The notes under the pieces were generated by a model. It saw only the letters and a list, made by a program, of their open reading frames with translations, did no database searches and was not told where the DNA came from. A program made the translations under genes and the position numbers. 9,803 bases of DNA from SIG673 sp045660565 (GTDB lineage: Bacteria > Bacillota > Clostridia > Oscillospirales > CAG-272): NCBI GenBank assembly GCA_045660565.1, contig JAZRDX010000020.1, positions 1-9,803 of the forward strand, given 5' to 3'. Of this stretch, positions 1 through 6,553 are shown piece after piece. Every line of letters begins with the position of its first letter. Within the stretch, counting starts at the first letter, position 1.

Positions 1-211
1 TACAACGTCTTTCGATTTCCTTGAGAAGCAACCCGAAAAATGATAGAATTATTACAGCGGCAGAGGAAGGACGGAATAGACAGCGTTCACCGTAAGCATC
101 TTCCGACGTCCGGCTTATCTCGCTGTTGTTTCAAAACCTACGGCGCGTAGTGAGACGATCGGAAAATGCGTAAAAGTCGGAATATGTCGAAAAACGGAAA
201 GAGGATAGGGT
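1..211. other. Left-edge stretch without a supportable gene
   Basis: No start-to-stop gene fits here. On the + strand the three frames entering from the left edge close at 22-24, 41-43 and 93-95. The frame closing at 93-95 would give a 30-residue C-terminal tail (ending RNRQRSP) and the one closing at 41-43 a 13-residue tail (ending EKQPEK). Either could be the end of an upstream gene, but neither is recognisable. Positions 96-200 hold no clear promoter or hairpin. A GAGG Shine-Dalgarno at 201-204 belongs to the next gene. Confidence 0.5.
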
Positions 212-400
212 GTGGAAAAAACGGGAAAGGAAATCGGTGGAATAACGAAAGAAACCGCTAGGCAAAAAAACGGTTTTGCCGACAGCGGTGAAGAATACGT
301 TTGTGCGTATTGCGCTGAAATTATTTCCTCGGAAATATATACCGACAGATTCCATGACTACCTTTGTGAAAGCTGTCTGCTTCATTTGCACCGAGTTTAA
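212..400 (+). CDS. Small zinc-ribbon-like protein (62 aa)
   Basis: The 62-residue protein starts at GTG 212, with GAGG at 201-204 seven bases upstream. Its N-terminal 28 residues are polar and probably flexible. The rest holds two CxxC pairs, C31-A-Y-C34 and C52-E-S-C55, separated by 17 residues. This is the usual layout of a four-cysteine zinc ribbon or knuckle. Metal binding is inferred from the cysteines; no enzyme motif is present. Small zinc-ribbon proteins are frequent just upstream of terminase genes in Firmicute phages, where they are usually annotated as hypothetical; roles in DNA or protein binding are guesses. The stop codon lies directly before a GGAGAGGAG stretch (401-409) that may help translate the next gene. 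The gene is probably real because of the spaced cysteines and the Shine-Dalgarno; the function is unknown. Confidence 0.6.
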   Translation: MEKTGKEIGGITKETARQKNGFADSGEEYVCAYCAEIISSEIYTDRFHDYLCESCLLHLHRV

Positions 401-425
401 GGAGAGGAGAGTTGCAAAGAAGAAA

Positions 426-935
426 ATGAGAGATATAGGTATAGCGTTGCAGGCGGAGGCTGTTTGCAGTGCAGAAAATGAGGGAAACAAAGAAGCTTCA
501 TTGACGGAAGAGCAGCTTTCAGATTCTCAAAACGGTATCGTACAGATTTCGGAAGGAAAGCAGCTTTCCGGTGTCCAAAACGGTATCGTACAGATTTCCG
601 AGTGTGAAGAAAAAGAGAGAAAAACGGCGAAAAGAGGCAGAAAAGGGAAAAAGGCGGACGCAGAGAAAAAGCTTACGCCGCTTAAGGTAGCGGCGGAGAA
701 TATTGCGGATATGCTTTCCTCTCTCTCGGAGGACCGCGAGCTTTTCGTTGTGTCCCATGACGAAAAGCCACAGCGTCGTTTGGATACCAAAACCTTAAAG
801 GAGTTTTCTTCCGTAATAAAAGAGATTACCGGAGTTATATGTGAGCTTAACGGTATATCAAGCGGAAAGAACAGCGAGGGTGCGGGTGCGGTTAAAATTG
901 AGTTTGACGAGGATGCGGAGGCTTGCAGTCAGTGA
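426..935 (+). CDS. Putative terminase small subunit / packaging accessory protein
   Basis: The likely product is 169 aa from ATG 426. The frame is open back to 276, but earlier starts would overlap the zinc-ribbon gene and lack a good Shine-Dalgarno. The start is not firm, because the best purine run (401-409) lies 16 bases upstream. Residues 1-60 are acidic and low in complexity, with a 16-residue duplication (29-44 and 45-60). Residues 63-76 are strongly basic (KRGRKGKK). Residues 80-140 are probably helical, with a segment around RRLDTKTLKEFSSVIKEITG. The tail is acidic (FDEDAEA). I recognise the pattern 'DTKTLKEF..VIK..TGVI' followed by an acidic end from proteins immediately upstream of large terminases in Clostridia phages, where they are called small terminase or hypothetical. 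No canonical helix-turn-helix is obvious. The stop overlaps the terminase GTG by four bases (GTGA), implying translational coupling. The small-subunit role rests mainly on position. Confidence 0.5.
   Translation: MRDIGIALQAEAVCSAENEGNKEASLTEEQLSDSQNGIVQISEGKQLSGVQNGIVQISECEEKERKTAKRGRKGKKADAEKKLTPLKVAAENIADMLSSLSEDRELFVVSHDEKPQRRLDTKTLKEFSSVIKEITGVICELNGISSGKNSEGAGAVKIEFDEDAEACSQ
511..606 (+). repeat. 48-bp tandem duplication inside the small-terminase-position gene
   Basis: Two head-to-tail 48-base units (511-558 and 559-606) agree at about 38 of 48 positions and share an identical 23-base core (528-550 and 576-598). Forty-eight is a multiple of three, so the frame is kept and 16 residues are duplicated: EQLSDSQNGIVQISEG followed by KQLSGVQNGIVQISEC. 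Confidence 0.9.
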
Positions 936-2296
936 AAGCGAAAGGAAAATTCACCCTAAAAATCTCGCCGCCCTCCGAAAAGCAAAGGCTCTTTTTTAAG
1001 TCGAAGGCAAGGTTCGTCGGTTACGGTGGCGCAAGAGGCGGGGGAAAGTCGTGGGCTATGAGAACGAAGCTTGTGCTTCTTTGCTTCCGCTATAAAGGTC
1101 TTAAATGCCTTCTTCTCCGTAAAACTCTCCCCGAGCTTAAGGAAAACCACCTTATCCCTCTGCTTGCGCTTCTCGGTGAAGCGGTGAACTATAAGGCATC
1201 GGAAAGATGCTTTGAGTTCCCAAACGGCTCCTACCTGAAGCTCGGCTACTGCGACAAGGAAGCGGACGTTTATAAGTACCAGGGGCAGGAGTTTGACGTT
1301 ATCGGTATCGAGGAATGTACCCATTTTACCTGGGAGCAGGTAAGCTTTCTGATGACCGCCAACCGAACCACGAGAAAGGACTTTTCCCCCAGAATGTTCT
1401 TTACCGGAAACCCCGGAGGGGTGGGACACACGTGGTTTCGTCGGCTTTTCGTTAAAAAGCTTTATAACCTCGGTGAAAGAAAAGAGGACTATGAGTTTAT
1501 CGCGGCGACGGTTGACGACAACAAGATACTGATGGAGCGAAATCCGGAATACGTTACCGTTCTTGATTCGCTTCCCGAAAAGCTTCGTCAGGCGCACAGA
1601 TACGGAAACTGGGACGTTTTCGAGGGGCAGTTCTTCGAGGAATTTAAAGATAACCCCGATGGCTACGAAAGCAGATGCTTTTCAAACGTCATTAAGCCCT
1701 TTAACCCTCCGAGAGGTTGGCGTCTTTTCCGAAGCTTTGACTTCGGGTACGCAAAGCCCTTCAGCTGCGGCTGGTGGGCAGAGGACTATGACGGCAGGGT
1801 GTATCGGATTTTAGAGCTTTACGGGTGCAGCGGTACGCCTAACGAGGGAGTAAAATGGACGCCGGACAGGATTTTTTCCGAGATACACCGAATAGAAAAC
1901 GAGCATCCTTATCTTAAAGGAAGGCAGATTTTCGGTGTAGCCGATCCAAGTATATGGGACGCCTCTCGCGGAGAGGCGATAGCCGAAGCGGCGGCGCGAC
2001 ACGGCGTTTATTTTTCTCCCGGAGACAATAAGCGTATTCCCGGTTGGATGCAGGTTCATTACCGTCTCTCCTTTGACGAAAACGGCTACCCCCTTATGTA
2101 TATTTTTGATAACTGCAAGGCTTTTCTCCGTACCGTCCCCCTGCTTTCCTTCTCAAAAACAAGCCCCGAGGACCTTGATACCGACGGCGAGGATCACGTT
2201 GCTGACGAGGTAAGGTATCTATGTATGTATCTGCCCGTGAGCGCACGAAAAAAGCCGTCCGCAAAAGAGATACCAGATAATCCGCTGGATTTATAG
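932..2296 (+). CDS. terL: Terminase large subunit (ATPase-nuclease)
   Basis: This is the packaging motor that cuts concatemeric phage DNA and pumps it into the procapsid through the portal. The chosen start is GTG 932 (454 aa), which overlaps the upstream TGA as GTGA and has GGAGG at 917-921 ten bases before it. The in-frame TTG at 923 sits too close to that site. Numbered from GTG, the ATPase domain has Walker A GGARGGGKS at 32-40, a Walker B-like strand FDVIGIEE at 121-128 ending in the catalytic Glu, and the coupling motif TGNPGG at 158-163. The RNase H-like nuclease domain starts near 265, with candidate metal-binding acids at D270 (RSFDFGY), D338 (GVADPS) and D425 (HVADEVRYL). Length and order are normal and both domains look intact. 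The product should dock on the portal encoded next. A 9-bp inverted repeat spans the gene end. Confidence 0.96.
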   Translation: MKAKGKFTLKISPPSEKQRLFFKSKARFVGYGGARGGGKSWAMRTKLVLLCFRYKGLKCLLLRKTLPELKENHLIPLLALLGEAVNYKASERCFEFPNGSYLKLGYCDKEADVYKYQGQEFDVIGIEECTHFTWEQVSFLMTANRTTRKDFSPRMFFTGNPGGVGHTWFRRLFVKKLYNLGERKEDYEFIAATVDDNKILMERNPEYVTVLDSLPEKLRQAHRYGNWDVFEGQFFEEFKDNPDGYESRCFSNVIKPFNPPRGWRLFRSFDFGYAKPFSCGWWAEDYDGRVYRILELYGCSGTPNEGVKWTPDRIFSEIHRIENEHPYLKGRQIFGVADPSIWDASRGEAIAEAAARHGVYFSPGDNKRIPGWMQVHYRLSFDENGYPLMYIFDNCKAFLRTVPLLSFSKTSPEDLDTDGEDHVADEVRYLCMYLPVSARKKPSAKEIPDNPLDL

Positions 2297-2304
2297 ACGG
2301 CTTT
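2251..2304 (+). other. Inverted repeat spanning the end of terL
   Basis: AAAGCCGTC at 2251-2259 is perfectly complementary to GACGGCTTT at 2296-2304, with a 36-base loop holding the last terminase codons and the stop. The 3' arm is followed by AACTTT rather than a clean T-run, so it is a poor intrinsic terminator. It could be a 3' stabilising structure or chance. Confidence 0.35.
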
Positions 2305-2387
2305 AACTTTAAAAAGTCCTGTATCTTCCGTTTCTTAAAGAGATGCTTTTGTCAGCACGAAAGAAAGATAACTTACTTAATTTAACA

Positions 2388-2411
2388 GTTGCCATAAGGC
2401 AACGGAAAGGA
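2388..2411 (+). promoter_or_regulatory. Hairpin abutting the portal Shine-Dalgarno
   Basis: GTTGCC (2388-2393) pairs with GGCAAC (2398-2403) around a four-base ATAA loop. The portal Shine-Dalgarno GGAAAGGA (2404-2411) starts on the very next base, six bases before ATG 2418. The stem leaves the Shine-Dalgarno exposed and may keep the leader open for ribosomes. A promoter was sought at 2297-2387 and only weak matches were seen. Confidence 0.45.
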
Positions 2412-2417
2412 TATTTT

Positions 2418-4031
2418 ATGCCCGATATTTTAAAAGGCGCCGCTCTCTTAAAAAAATACAGAAAACAGAGAAGCGCGCTGACTAACAGAATTATTCAGAA
2501 CGAGCAGTGGTACAAATTAAGACATACCCGTTCGCTTTCAGACGTAAAATACGTCCCTGCCTCCGCGTGGCTTTTTAACTCACTTGCTATAAAACACGCA
2601 GACGCGATGGACACCATACCTACCCCCTTTATTTCGGCAAGAGAGCCGTCGGATACCGAGGCGGCGGAGGCACTTTCTAAGCTTCTCCCCGCACTCCTTG
2701 AGCAGAATGACTTTCCCGGAGTTTATTCCGATATATGGAACGATAAGCTTAAGCACGGAACAGGCTGCTACGGTGTTTTCTGGAACCCCGAAGCACTTGA
2801 CGGGCTTGGGGAAATTGAACTGAAGCGCATAGACGTGCTTAACCTTTTCTGGGAGCCGGGGGTAAACGAGCTTAACCAATCTCCGAGTCTCTTTCACACC
2901 GAGCTTCGCTCCGCAGAGGAGATTATGCGGCTCTATCCGCAGATAAAGGAGCTTCCCACCGAGGAGGCAACCGAAACGAGCCGTTACGTGTATGACGACG
3001 AGGTTGACGTCTCCGACAAAGCGGTGGTGGTCGATTGGTACTACAAGGCGAGAAGCCCTAAGGGCAGACAGATTATTCATTACTGTAAATTTGTCGGAAA
3101 TCACAAGCTGTACTGTACCGAGGATTATCCCGAATACGAGGAAAAGGGTCTTTACGATCACGGAAAATACCCCTTTGTAACCGACATTATGTATCCGACA
3201 GAGGGCTCTCCCTGCGGCTTTGGTTCCCTTGATATAATGAAGGACGCCCAGCTTCAGATCGATAAGCTTGATTTCGCGATACTTGAAAACGCGAAAATGT
3301 CGGCAACCAGACGTTATTTCATACGTGCCGACGGCTCGGTAAACGAGGAGGAGTTTGCCGATTGGACAAAGCCCTTTGTACATATCCAAGGCTCGGGGCT
3401 CGGTTATGAGTCGATAAGAGAGATAAAGGTTGAACCGCTTTCCGATATGTGTATCCACGTTATCAATAATAAAATCACAGAGCTTAAGGAAACGTCCGGA
3501 AACCGCGACGTTACCTCGGGCGGTACCGAGGGCGGCGTTATAGCCGCGGCGGCGATAAGCGCGCTTCAGCAGTCGGGAAGCAAAATGACGAAGGACATGA
3601 TCTCGGCTTCATACAGAGCGTTCTGTAAGGTTTGTACCATAATGGTAGAGCTTATCCGACAGTTTTATACCGTTCCGAGATGCTTCAGAGTTATAAGCCC
3701 CAACGGCTCAAAAAGCACTCCGGATTATCTTACCTACGATAACAGCTCTATCAGCGGATTTAAGGGGATATGCGACGACGGGGGTGAAACCTACGGACGT
3801 CTCCCTGCGTTTGATATATCCATATCGGCAGAAAAGACTATACATACGAAGCGCGAGGAGCAGAACAATATGGCTAAGGAGCTTTATGAAATGGGGGTTT
3901 TCGCACCCGAAAACAGAGAAGCGGCTCTCATTCTCCTTGCGTCAATGAACTTTGAAGGCAGAGACGAGCTCCTTTCCCGTATATATGACAGCGGAAAGGA
4001 AGCGGAAAAGAAAGGAGAAAGTGCGGTATGA
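2418..4031 (+). CDS. Phage portal protein
   Basis: The portal is the dodecameric ring at one capsid vertex through which terminase packages DNA and to which the neck attaches. The start is ATG 2418 (537 aa), with GGAAAGGA six bases upstream. The frame opens at 2343, but that ATG lacks a Shine-Dalgarno and would add 25 residues of unlike composition. The N-terminal third contains the clip/wing-type segment 'NDKLKHGTGCYGVFWNPEALDGLGEIELKRIDVLNLFWEPG', here split as HGTGCYGVFWNP and GEIELKRIDVLNLFWEPG. The middle holds FGSLDIMKDAQLQIDKL. The helical stem-like region includes ETSGNRDVTSGG, then GVIAAAAISALQQSGSK and VELIRQFY. This combination is characteristic of portals of Clostridia phages that carry N4-gp56 capsids (family knowledge from memory). 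The last codons overlap the protease start as ATGA, suggesting coupled translation. No frameshift or missing segment is seen. Confidence 0.93.
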   Translation: MPDILKGAALLKKYRKQRSALTNRIIQNEQWYKLRHTRSLSDVKYVPASAWLFNSLAIKHADAMDTIPTPFISAREPSDTEAAEALSKLLPALLEQNDFPGVYSDIWNDKLKHGTGCYGVFWNPEALDGLGEIELKRIDVLNLFWEPGVNELNQSPSLFHTELRSAEEIMRLYPQIKELPTEEATETSRYVYDDEVDVSDKAVVVDWYYKARSPKGRQIIHYCKFVGNHKLYCTEDYPEYEEKGLYDHGKYPFVTDIMYPTEGSPCGFGSLDIMKDAQLQIDKLDFAILENAKMSATRRYFIRADGSVNEEEFADWTKPFVHIQGSGLGYESIREIKVEPLSDMCIHVINNKITELKETSGNRDVTSGGTEGGVIAAAAISALQQSGSKMTKDMISASYRAFCKVCTIMVELIRQFYTVPRCFRVISPNGSKSTPDYLTYDNSSISGFKGICDDGGETYGRLPAFDISISAEKTIHTKREEQNNMAKELYEMGVFAPENREAALILLASMNFEGRDELLSRIYDSGKEAEKKGESAV

Positions 4032-4384
4032 CGGTAGTAACAAGCGGCTGCTATAACGACAGATATTTTTTCGAGGCAAGCGGACACGCTGTAAGCGAGG
4101 ATAAAAGGCTTATCTGCGGTGATGAAACCGAGGGAACGGGTGAGGATAATCTTGCCTGTGCCGCCGCATCTATACTTGTCCTTACCGCTGTCGAAAAAAT
4201 AGAGAGAATGCAGAGCGAGGGAGCGTTTTTAAGCTCAAACGTAACGGTTGAACCCGGGTATGCGGAATTTGATCTTGAGGTAAGAGAGGAAAGGGAAGAT
4301 GAGCTTAGCGTTATTTTCGATACCCTGCTCCTTGGATTTGAGCTTCTTGAGGAAAATTATCCCGACTGCGTAAGCGTAAGATAA
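4028..4384 (+). CDS. Prp-like cysteine protease, probable prohead maturation protease
   Basis: The 118-aa product starts at ATG 4028, overlapping the portal TGA, with AAAGGAG at 4011-4017. It resembles the Prp family (DUF464), the cysteine protease that in Firmicutes removes the N-terminal extension of ribosomal protein L27. Visible signatures are GHA with the candidate catalytic His20, and LACAAASIL with candidate nucleophile Cys44, followed by a helix and a C-terminal alpha/beta part ending GFELLEENYP. Cellular Prp has His and Cys about 12 residues apart; here they are 24 apart, with an acidic, Gly-rich insertion (SEDKRLICGDETEGTGED). The conserved Asp usually three residues before the Cys is shifted to four before (D40). 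It occupies the slot between portal and scaffold where phages place their capsid protease, and the capsid protein carries a Prp-like site. The family call is fairly strong; the capsid role is inferred. Confidence 0.8.
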   Translation: MTVVTSGCYNDRYFFEASGHAVSEDKRLICGDETEGTGEDNLACAAASILVLTAVEKIERMQSEGAFLSSNVTVEPGYAEFDLEVREEREDELSVIFDTLLLGFELLEENYPDCVSVR

Positions 4385-4423
4385 CCCGGGAAATATAAGC
4401 GAAGTAACGCAAATTAAATGCTG

Positions 4424-4442
4424 GGGAGGGGTATCCCCTCCC
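4424..4442 (+). promoter_or_regulatory. Strong GC hairpin between protease and scaffold genes
   Basis: GGGAGGGG (4424-4431) and CCCCTCCC (4435-4442) form a perfect 8-bp stem with a TAT loop. No T-run follows, so it is not a typical intrinsic terminator. It lies 21 bases before the scaffold ATG and just ahead of its AAGGTGA Shine-Dalgarno (4452-4458). A 5' stabiliser or processing boundary for a scaffold-capsid transcript is a reasonable inference. Confidence 0.7.
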
Positions 4443-4463
4443 GTAAACAACAAGGTGAAAGCC

Positions 4464-5240
4464 ATGGAAAACATTATTAACACAGATAACGCCGCTTGCG
4501 GCTTTACTGATATATCGGGCGTAAAAAAGAATCCAACCTGTGCTGCTCCGGAACAGCGCGTAGAGGAGAGCCGTCATGTCGCCGATGACGGAAATGGCGG
4601 CAGAAAAATTTCTGCTGTGGAAAAGGGTGCTGAATGCGGTAGTGTAGGTGAGACGAAGCCTATACAGCGTAGTGAAGCAGATGCTGAGGAGAGAATTGCC
4701 GATTCGTCGGCGGAAGCCCGTAATCGCGTAAATTCCGCAGGTGAGCTTTCCGAGGCAGAAAAAGACGACATAGAATTTTTGGCTCTTATAAAGGGCAGGT
4801 ACAGAGACGCGTACAAGCGGCGCACCGAAAGCATTATACGTAAGAGACTAAAAAGCTCTAAGGTTAAGAACGGGGAAAGTGCCGCTGTCGGAAAAAGCAG
4901 CTGTACAGGAATGAATGAGGATACACCGTCTGCGTCCTTCGAAGTTAACGCAGGCAACGGTAGCGAGGTGAAGGAAGTCGGCGCGGATACTGTGGGCAAA
5001 GAAAAAACAGCCGAGTCGGATACGCTCTATGATACCGTTACGGAAAAAACACCTCATGAGCAGGTGAAAAGGACTGACGTTAGTATCTCAAAAAACATCA
5101 ATCGCAGCCGTCCGAGGGAAAACGGTCTCGGCGGCAGTGTCGGAATGATTACCGGCATAAACGTTTCCGCGTTAAAGGGGAGCGACGTGCTTGAGCTTTT
5201 ACGCAGAGCGGAAGCGGGCGAAAAAATCAAATTCAAATAA
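4464..5240 (+). CDS. Putative capsid scaffolding protein
   Basis: The preferred start is ATG 4464 (258 aa), because AAGGTGA at 4452-4458 serves as its Shine-Dalgarno; the GTG at 4455 lies inside that site. The protein is very polar, rich in Glu, Lys, Ser and Gly, and probably mostly disordered. A more ordered block near residues 95-132 contains KDDIEFLALIKGRYRDAY and then IIRKRL. I recognise this from scaffold-like proteins in Clostridia phages ('LIKGkYk..y..r...ii..R'). The C-terminal end has NRSRPRENGLGG, then LELLRRAEAGEKIKFK, a basic tail of the kind scaffolds use to hold capsid subunits. It sits directly before the capsid gene, 19 bases away, as expected for a scaffold. No Prp-like cleavage site (LNLQFF-type) is visible in it, unlike the scaffold of phage 80alpha. 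The sequence is fast-evolving, so the role rests on position plus the LIKG and tail segments. Confidence 0.72.
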   Translation: MENIINTDNAACGFTDISGVKKNPTCAAPEQRVEESRHVADDGNGGRKISAVEKGAECGSVGETKPIQRSEADAEERIADSSAEARNRVNSAGELSEAEKDDIEFLALIKGRYRDAYKRRTESIIRKRLKSSKVKNGESAAVGKSSCTGMNEDTPSASFEVNAGNGSEVKEVGADTVGKEKTAESDTLYDTVTEKTPHEQVKRTDVSISKNINRSRPRENGLGGSVGMITGINVSALKGSDVLELLRRAEAGEKIKFK

Positions 5241-5259
5241 CGTAAGAAAGGCAGATTAA

Positions 5260-6522
5260 ATGAAAAACAGAATATTTTCTCTTAAGCTTTTCGGAGCGGG
5301 CGAGGTTGTAAATACCACCCTTTCCGATACCGACGGAAATAATCTTTCCGCAGAAATGAAAACATTTTACGACAAGGCTCTTATCGAGCTTGCCTCTCCG
5401 AGCCTTGTTCACGATCAGTTCGGACAGAAAAGAAAGATACCGAAAAACGGCGGACGCTCCGTTGAATTCCGTTCTTTTTCCTCTCTCCCGAAGGCAACCA
5501 AGGCTATTACCGAGGGTGTAACTCCTACCGGTAACAAGCTGAACGTTACCGCTATAACCTGTACTCCCGAGCAGTACGGAGACTACGTAGAGCTCTCCGA
5601 CGTTTTCGAGCTTACCTCGGTTGACAACACGATAATCGAGGCAACAAAGAAACTCGCGTGTCAGGCAGGTCTTACTCTTGATACCGTTGTAAGAAACGAG
5701 CTTAACGGAGGTACGAACGTTATGTTCTGTCCTAAGGTAAGCGAGGGCGGAGCCGAGACCGAGGTTATCGAAAGAGGCGCGCTTGACCGCACCTGTAAGC
5801 TTACCGTAAAGCAGATTTTCAAGGCCGCGGCAGAGCTTAAGGCGATGAATGCACCCAAGATTGACGGCTACTACGTAGGTATCATTCACCCCTACGTCGC
5901 TTACGATCTTATGCAGGAGGCAGGCGACCGTTGGATAAGCGTAAATCAGTACGCAAAGCCCGAAAACATACTCAGAGGTGAGATAGGAACGATAGGCGGA
6001 GTAAGATTCGTTGAGTCTACCGAGGCAAAAATCTTTGCTCCTATGACTATTCTCGGCAGAACCGGCTTTGACGTTGTTTCCGGTACCTCAGGTCAGAAAA
6101 CCGTAAAGGTAAGCGGCGCGTTCGAAGGCATTGACGAGCATCTTCCGATAGACGTATACGTTGGCGGCACTGCCAACAAGATAACCGATGTAACGGTAGC
6201 CGATGGGGAGACCACCTTTACGCTTGAAGCAGCTCTTGAAAAGACGCTTTCCGCATCGGATAAGATTTTCTGTAAGGGCGGAACGAGCGAAGGCCTTAGC
6301 GTATTCTCAACTCTTATTCTCGGTGCTGACGCTTACGGTGTAACCGAGATGGAGGGCGGCATTGAAAACATAATTAAGCAGAAGGGATACGGAAACGATC
6401 CGCTTAATCAGCGCAGCTCGGTGGGCTGGAAGGCGTTCAAGTGCGCAAAGCGCCTCGTCGAGGAGTACATGGTAAGAGTTGAGTCTGTTTCCGCGTTCTC
6501 CGAAAACGCCGCTGAAAACTGA
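5260..6522 (+). CDS. N4-gp56 family major capsid protein
   Basis: This 420-aa protein forms the capsid shell. ATG 5260 is preceded by AGAAAGG at 5245-5251, eight bases away. Family hallmarks are LSAEMKTFYDKALIELA (29-45), HDQFGQKRKIPKNGG (51-65), VEFRSFSSLPKATKAITEG (68-86), YGDYVELSDVFELTSVDNT (106-124), and near the C-terminus ADAYGVTEMEGG (356-367), DPLNQRSSVGWKA (380-392) and EEYMVRVES (401-409). These match the N4-gp56 capsid family (TIGR04387-like) with an HK97-type fold. Two points stand out. The N terminus reads IFSLKLFGAG (5-14), which looks like a Prp cleavage site (probable cut after F11). Residues about 265-348 form an extra segment with beta-rich character (KTVKVSGAFEG, then DVTVADGETTFTLEAALEKTL) that I do not remember from typical members, possibly an inserted surface domain. 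Hairpins lie before the scaffold gene and just after this stop codon. Confidence 0.95.
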   Translation: MKNRIFSLKLFGAGEVVNTTLSDTDGNNLSAEMKTFYDKALIELASPSLVHDQFGQKRKIPKNGGRSVEFRSFSSLPKATKAITEGVTPTGNKLNVTAITCTPEQYGDYVELSDVFELTSVDNTIIEATKKLACQAGLTLDTVVRNELNGGTNVMFCPKVSEGGAETEVIERGALDRTCKLTVKQIFKAAAELKAMNAPKIDGYYVGIIHPYVAYDLMQEAGDRWISVNQYAKPENILRGEIGTIGGVRFVESTEAKIFAPMTILGRTGFDVVSGTSGQKTVKVSGAFEGIDEHLPIDVYVGGTANKITDVTVADGETTFTLEAALEKTLSASDKIFCKGGTSEGLSVFSTLILGADAYGVTEMEGGIENIIKQKGYGNDPLNQRSSVGWKAFKCAKRLVEEYMVRVESVSAFSENAAEN

Positions 6523-6553
6523 TTTACAAAAAAGCCCTAGAGCTTTTTGTAAA
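6523..6553 (+). terminator. Stem-loop directly after the capsid stop codon
   Basis: TTTACAAAAAAGC (6523-6535) pairs with GCTTTTTGTAAA (6542-6553), giving a 12-bp stem with one bulged A and a CCTAGA loop. It begins on the base after the TGA. The T-run lies inside the stem and AAAGACC follows, so it is at best a partial terminator. A 3' stabiliser of the capsid message that lowers downstream expression is the favoured inference. Confidence 0.5.

Noticed and set aside
321..340. TATTTCC/GGAAATA inverted repeat
   Set aside because: The loop is only two bases and it sits inside the zinc-ribbon coding sequence, so it is probably chance.
276..425. N-terminal extension of the small-terminase-position protein back to ATG 276
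   Set aside because: It would overlap most of the zinc-ribbon gene in another frame, has no Shine-Dalgarno, and merely mirrors the open frame.
956..1597. 213-codon minus-strand frame opposite terL
   Set aside because: It is fully antisense to the conserved ATPase domain, with no family features in the translation.
2349..2381. Sigma-70 promoter between terL and portal (TTGTCA at 2349-2354)
   Set aside because: No acceptable -10 box lies 16-18 bases downstream; the best AT-rich hexamer is at about 21 bases.
2343..2417. Upstream ATG for the portal gene
   Set aside because: ATG 2418 has a good Shine-Dalgarno at the right distance and begins the family-like N terminus.
2580..3458. 292-codon open frame on the minus strand opposite the portal gene
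   Set aside because: It lies wholly within the strongly supported portal gene, has no Shine-Dalgarno or recognisable domain, and reflects codon bias of the sense strand.
5233..5889. 218-codon minus-strand frame opposite the capsid gene
   Set aside because: It is antisense to the conserved N-terminal half of the capsid protein, with no domain or translation signal.
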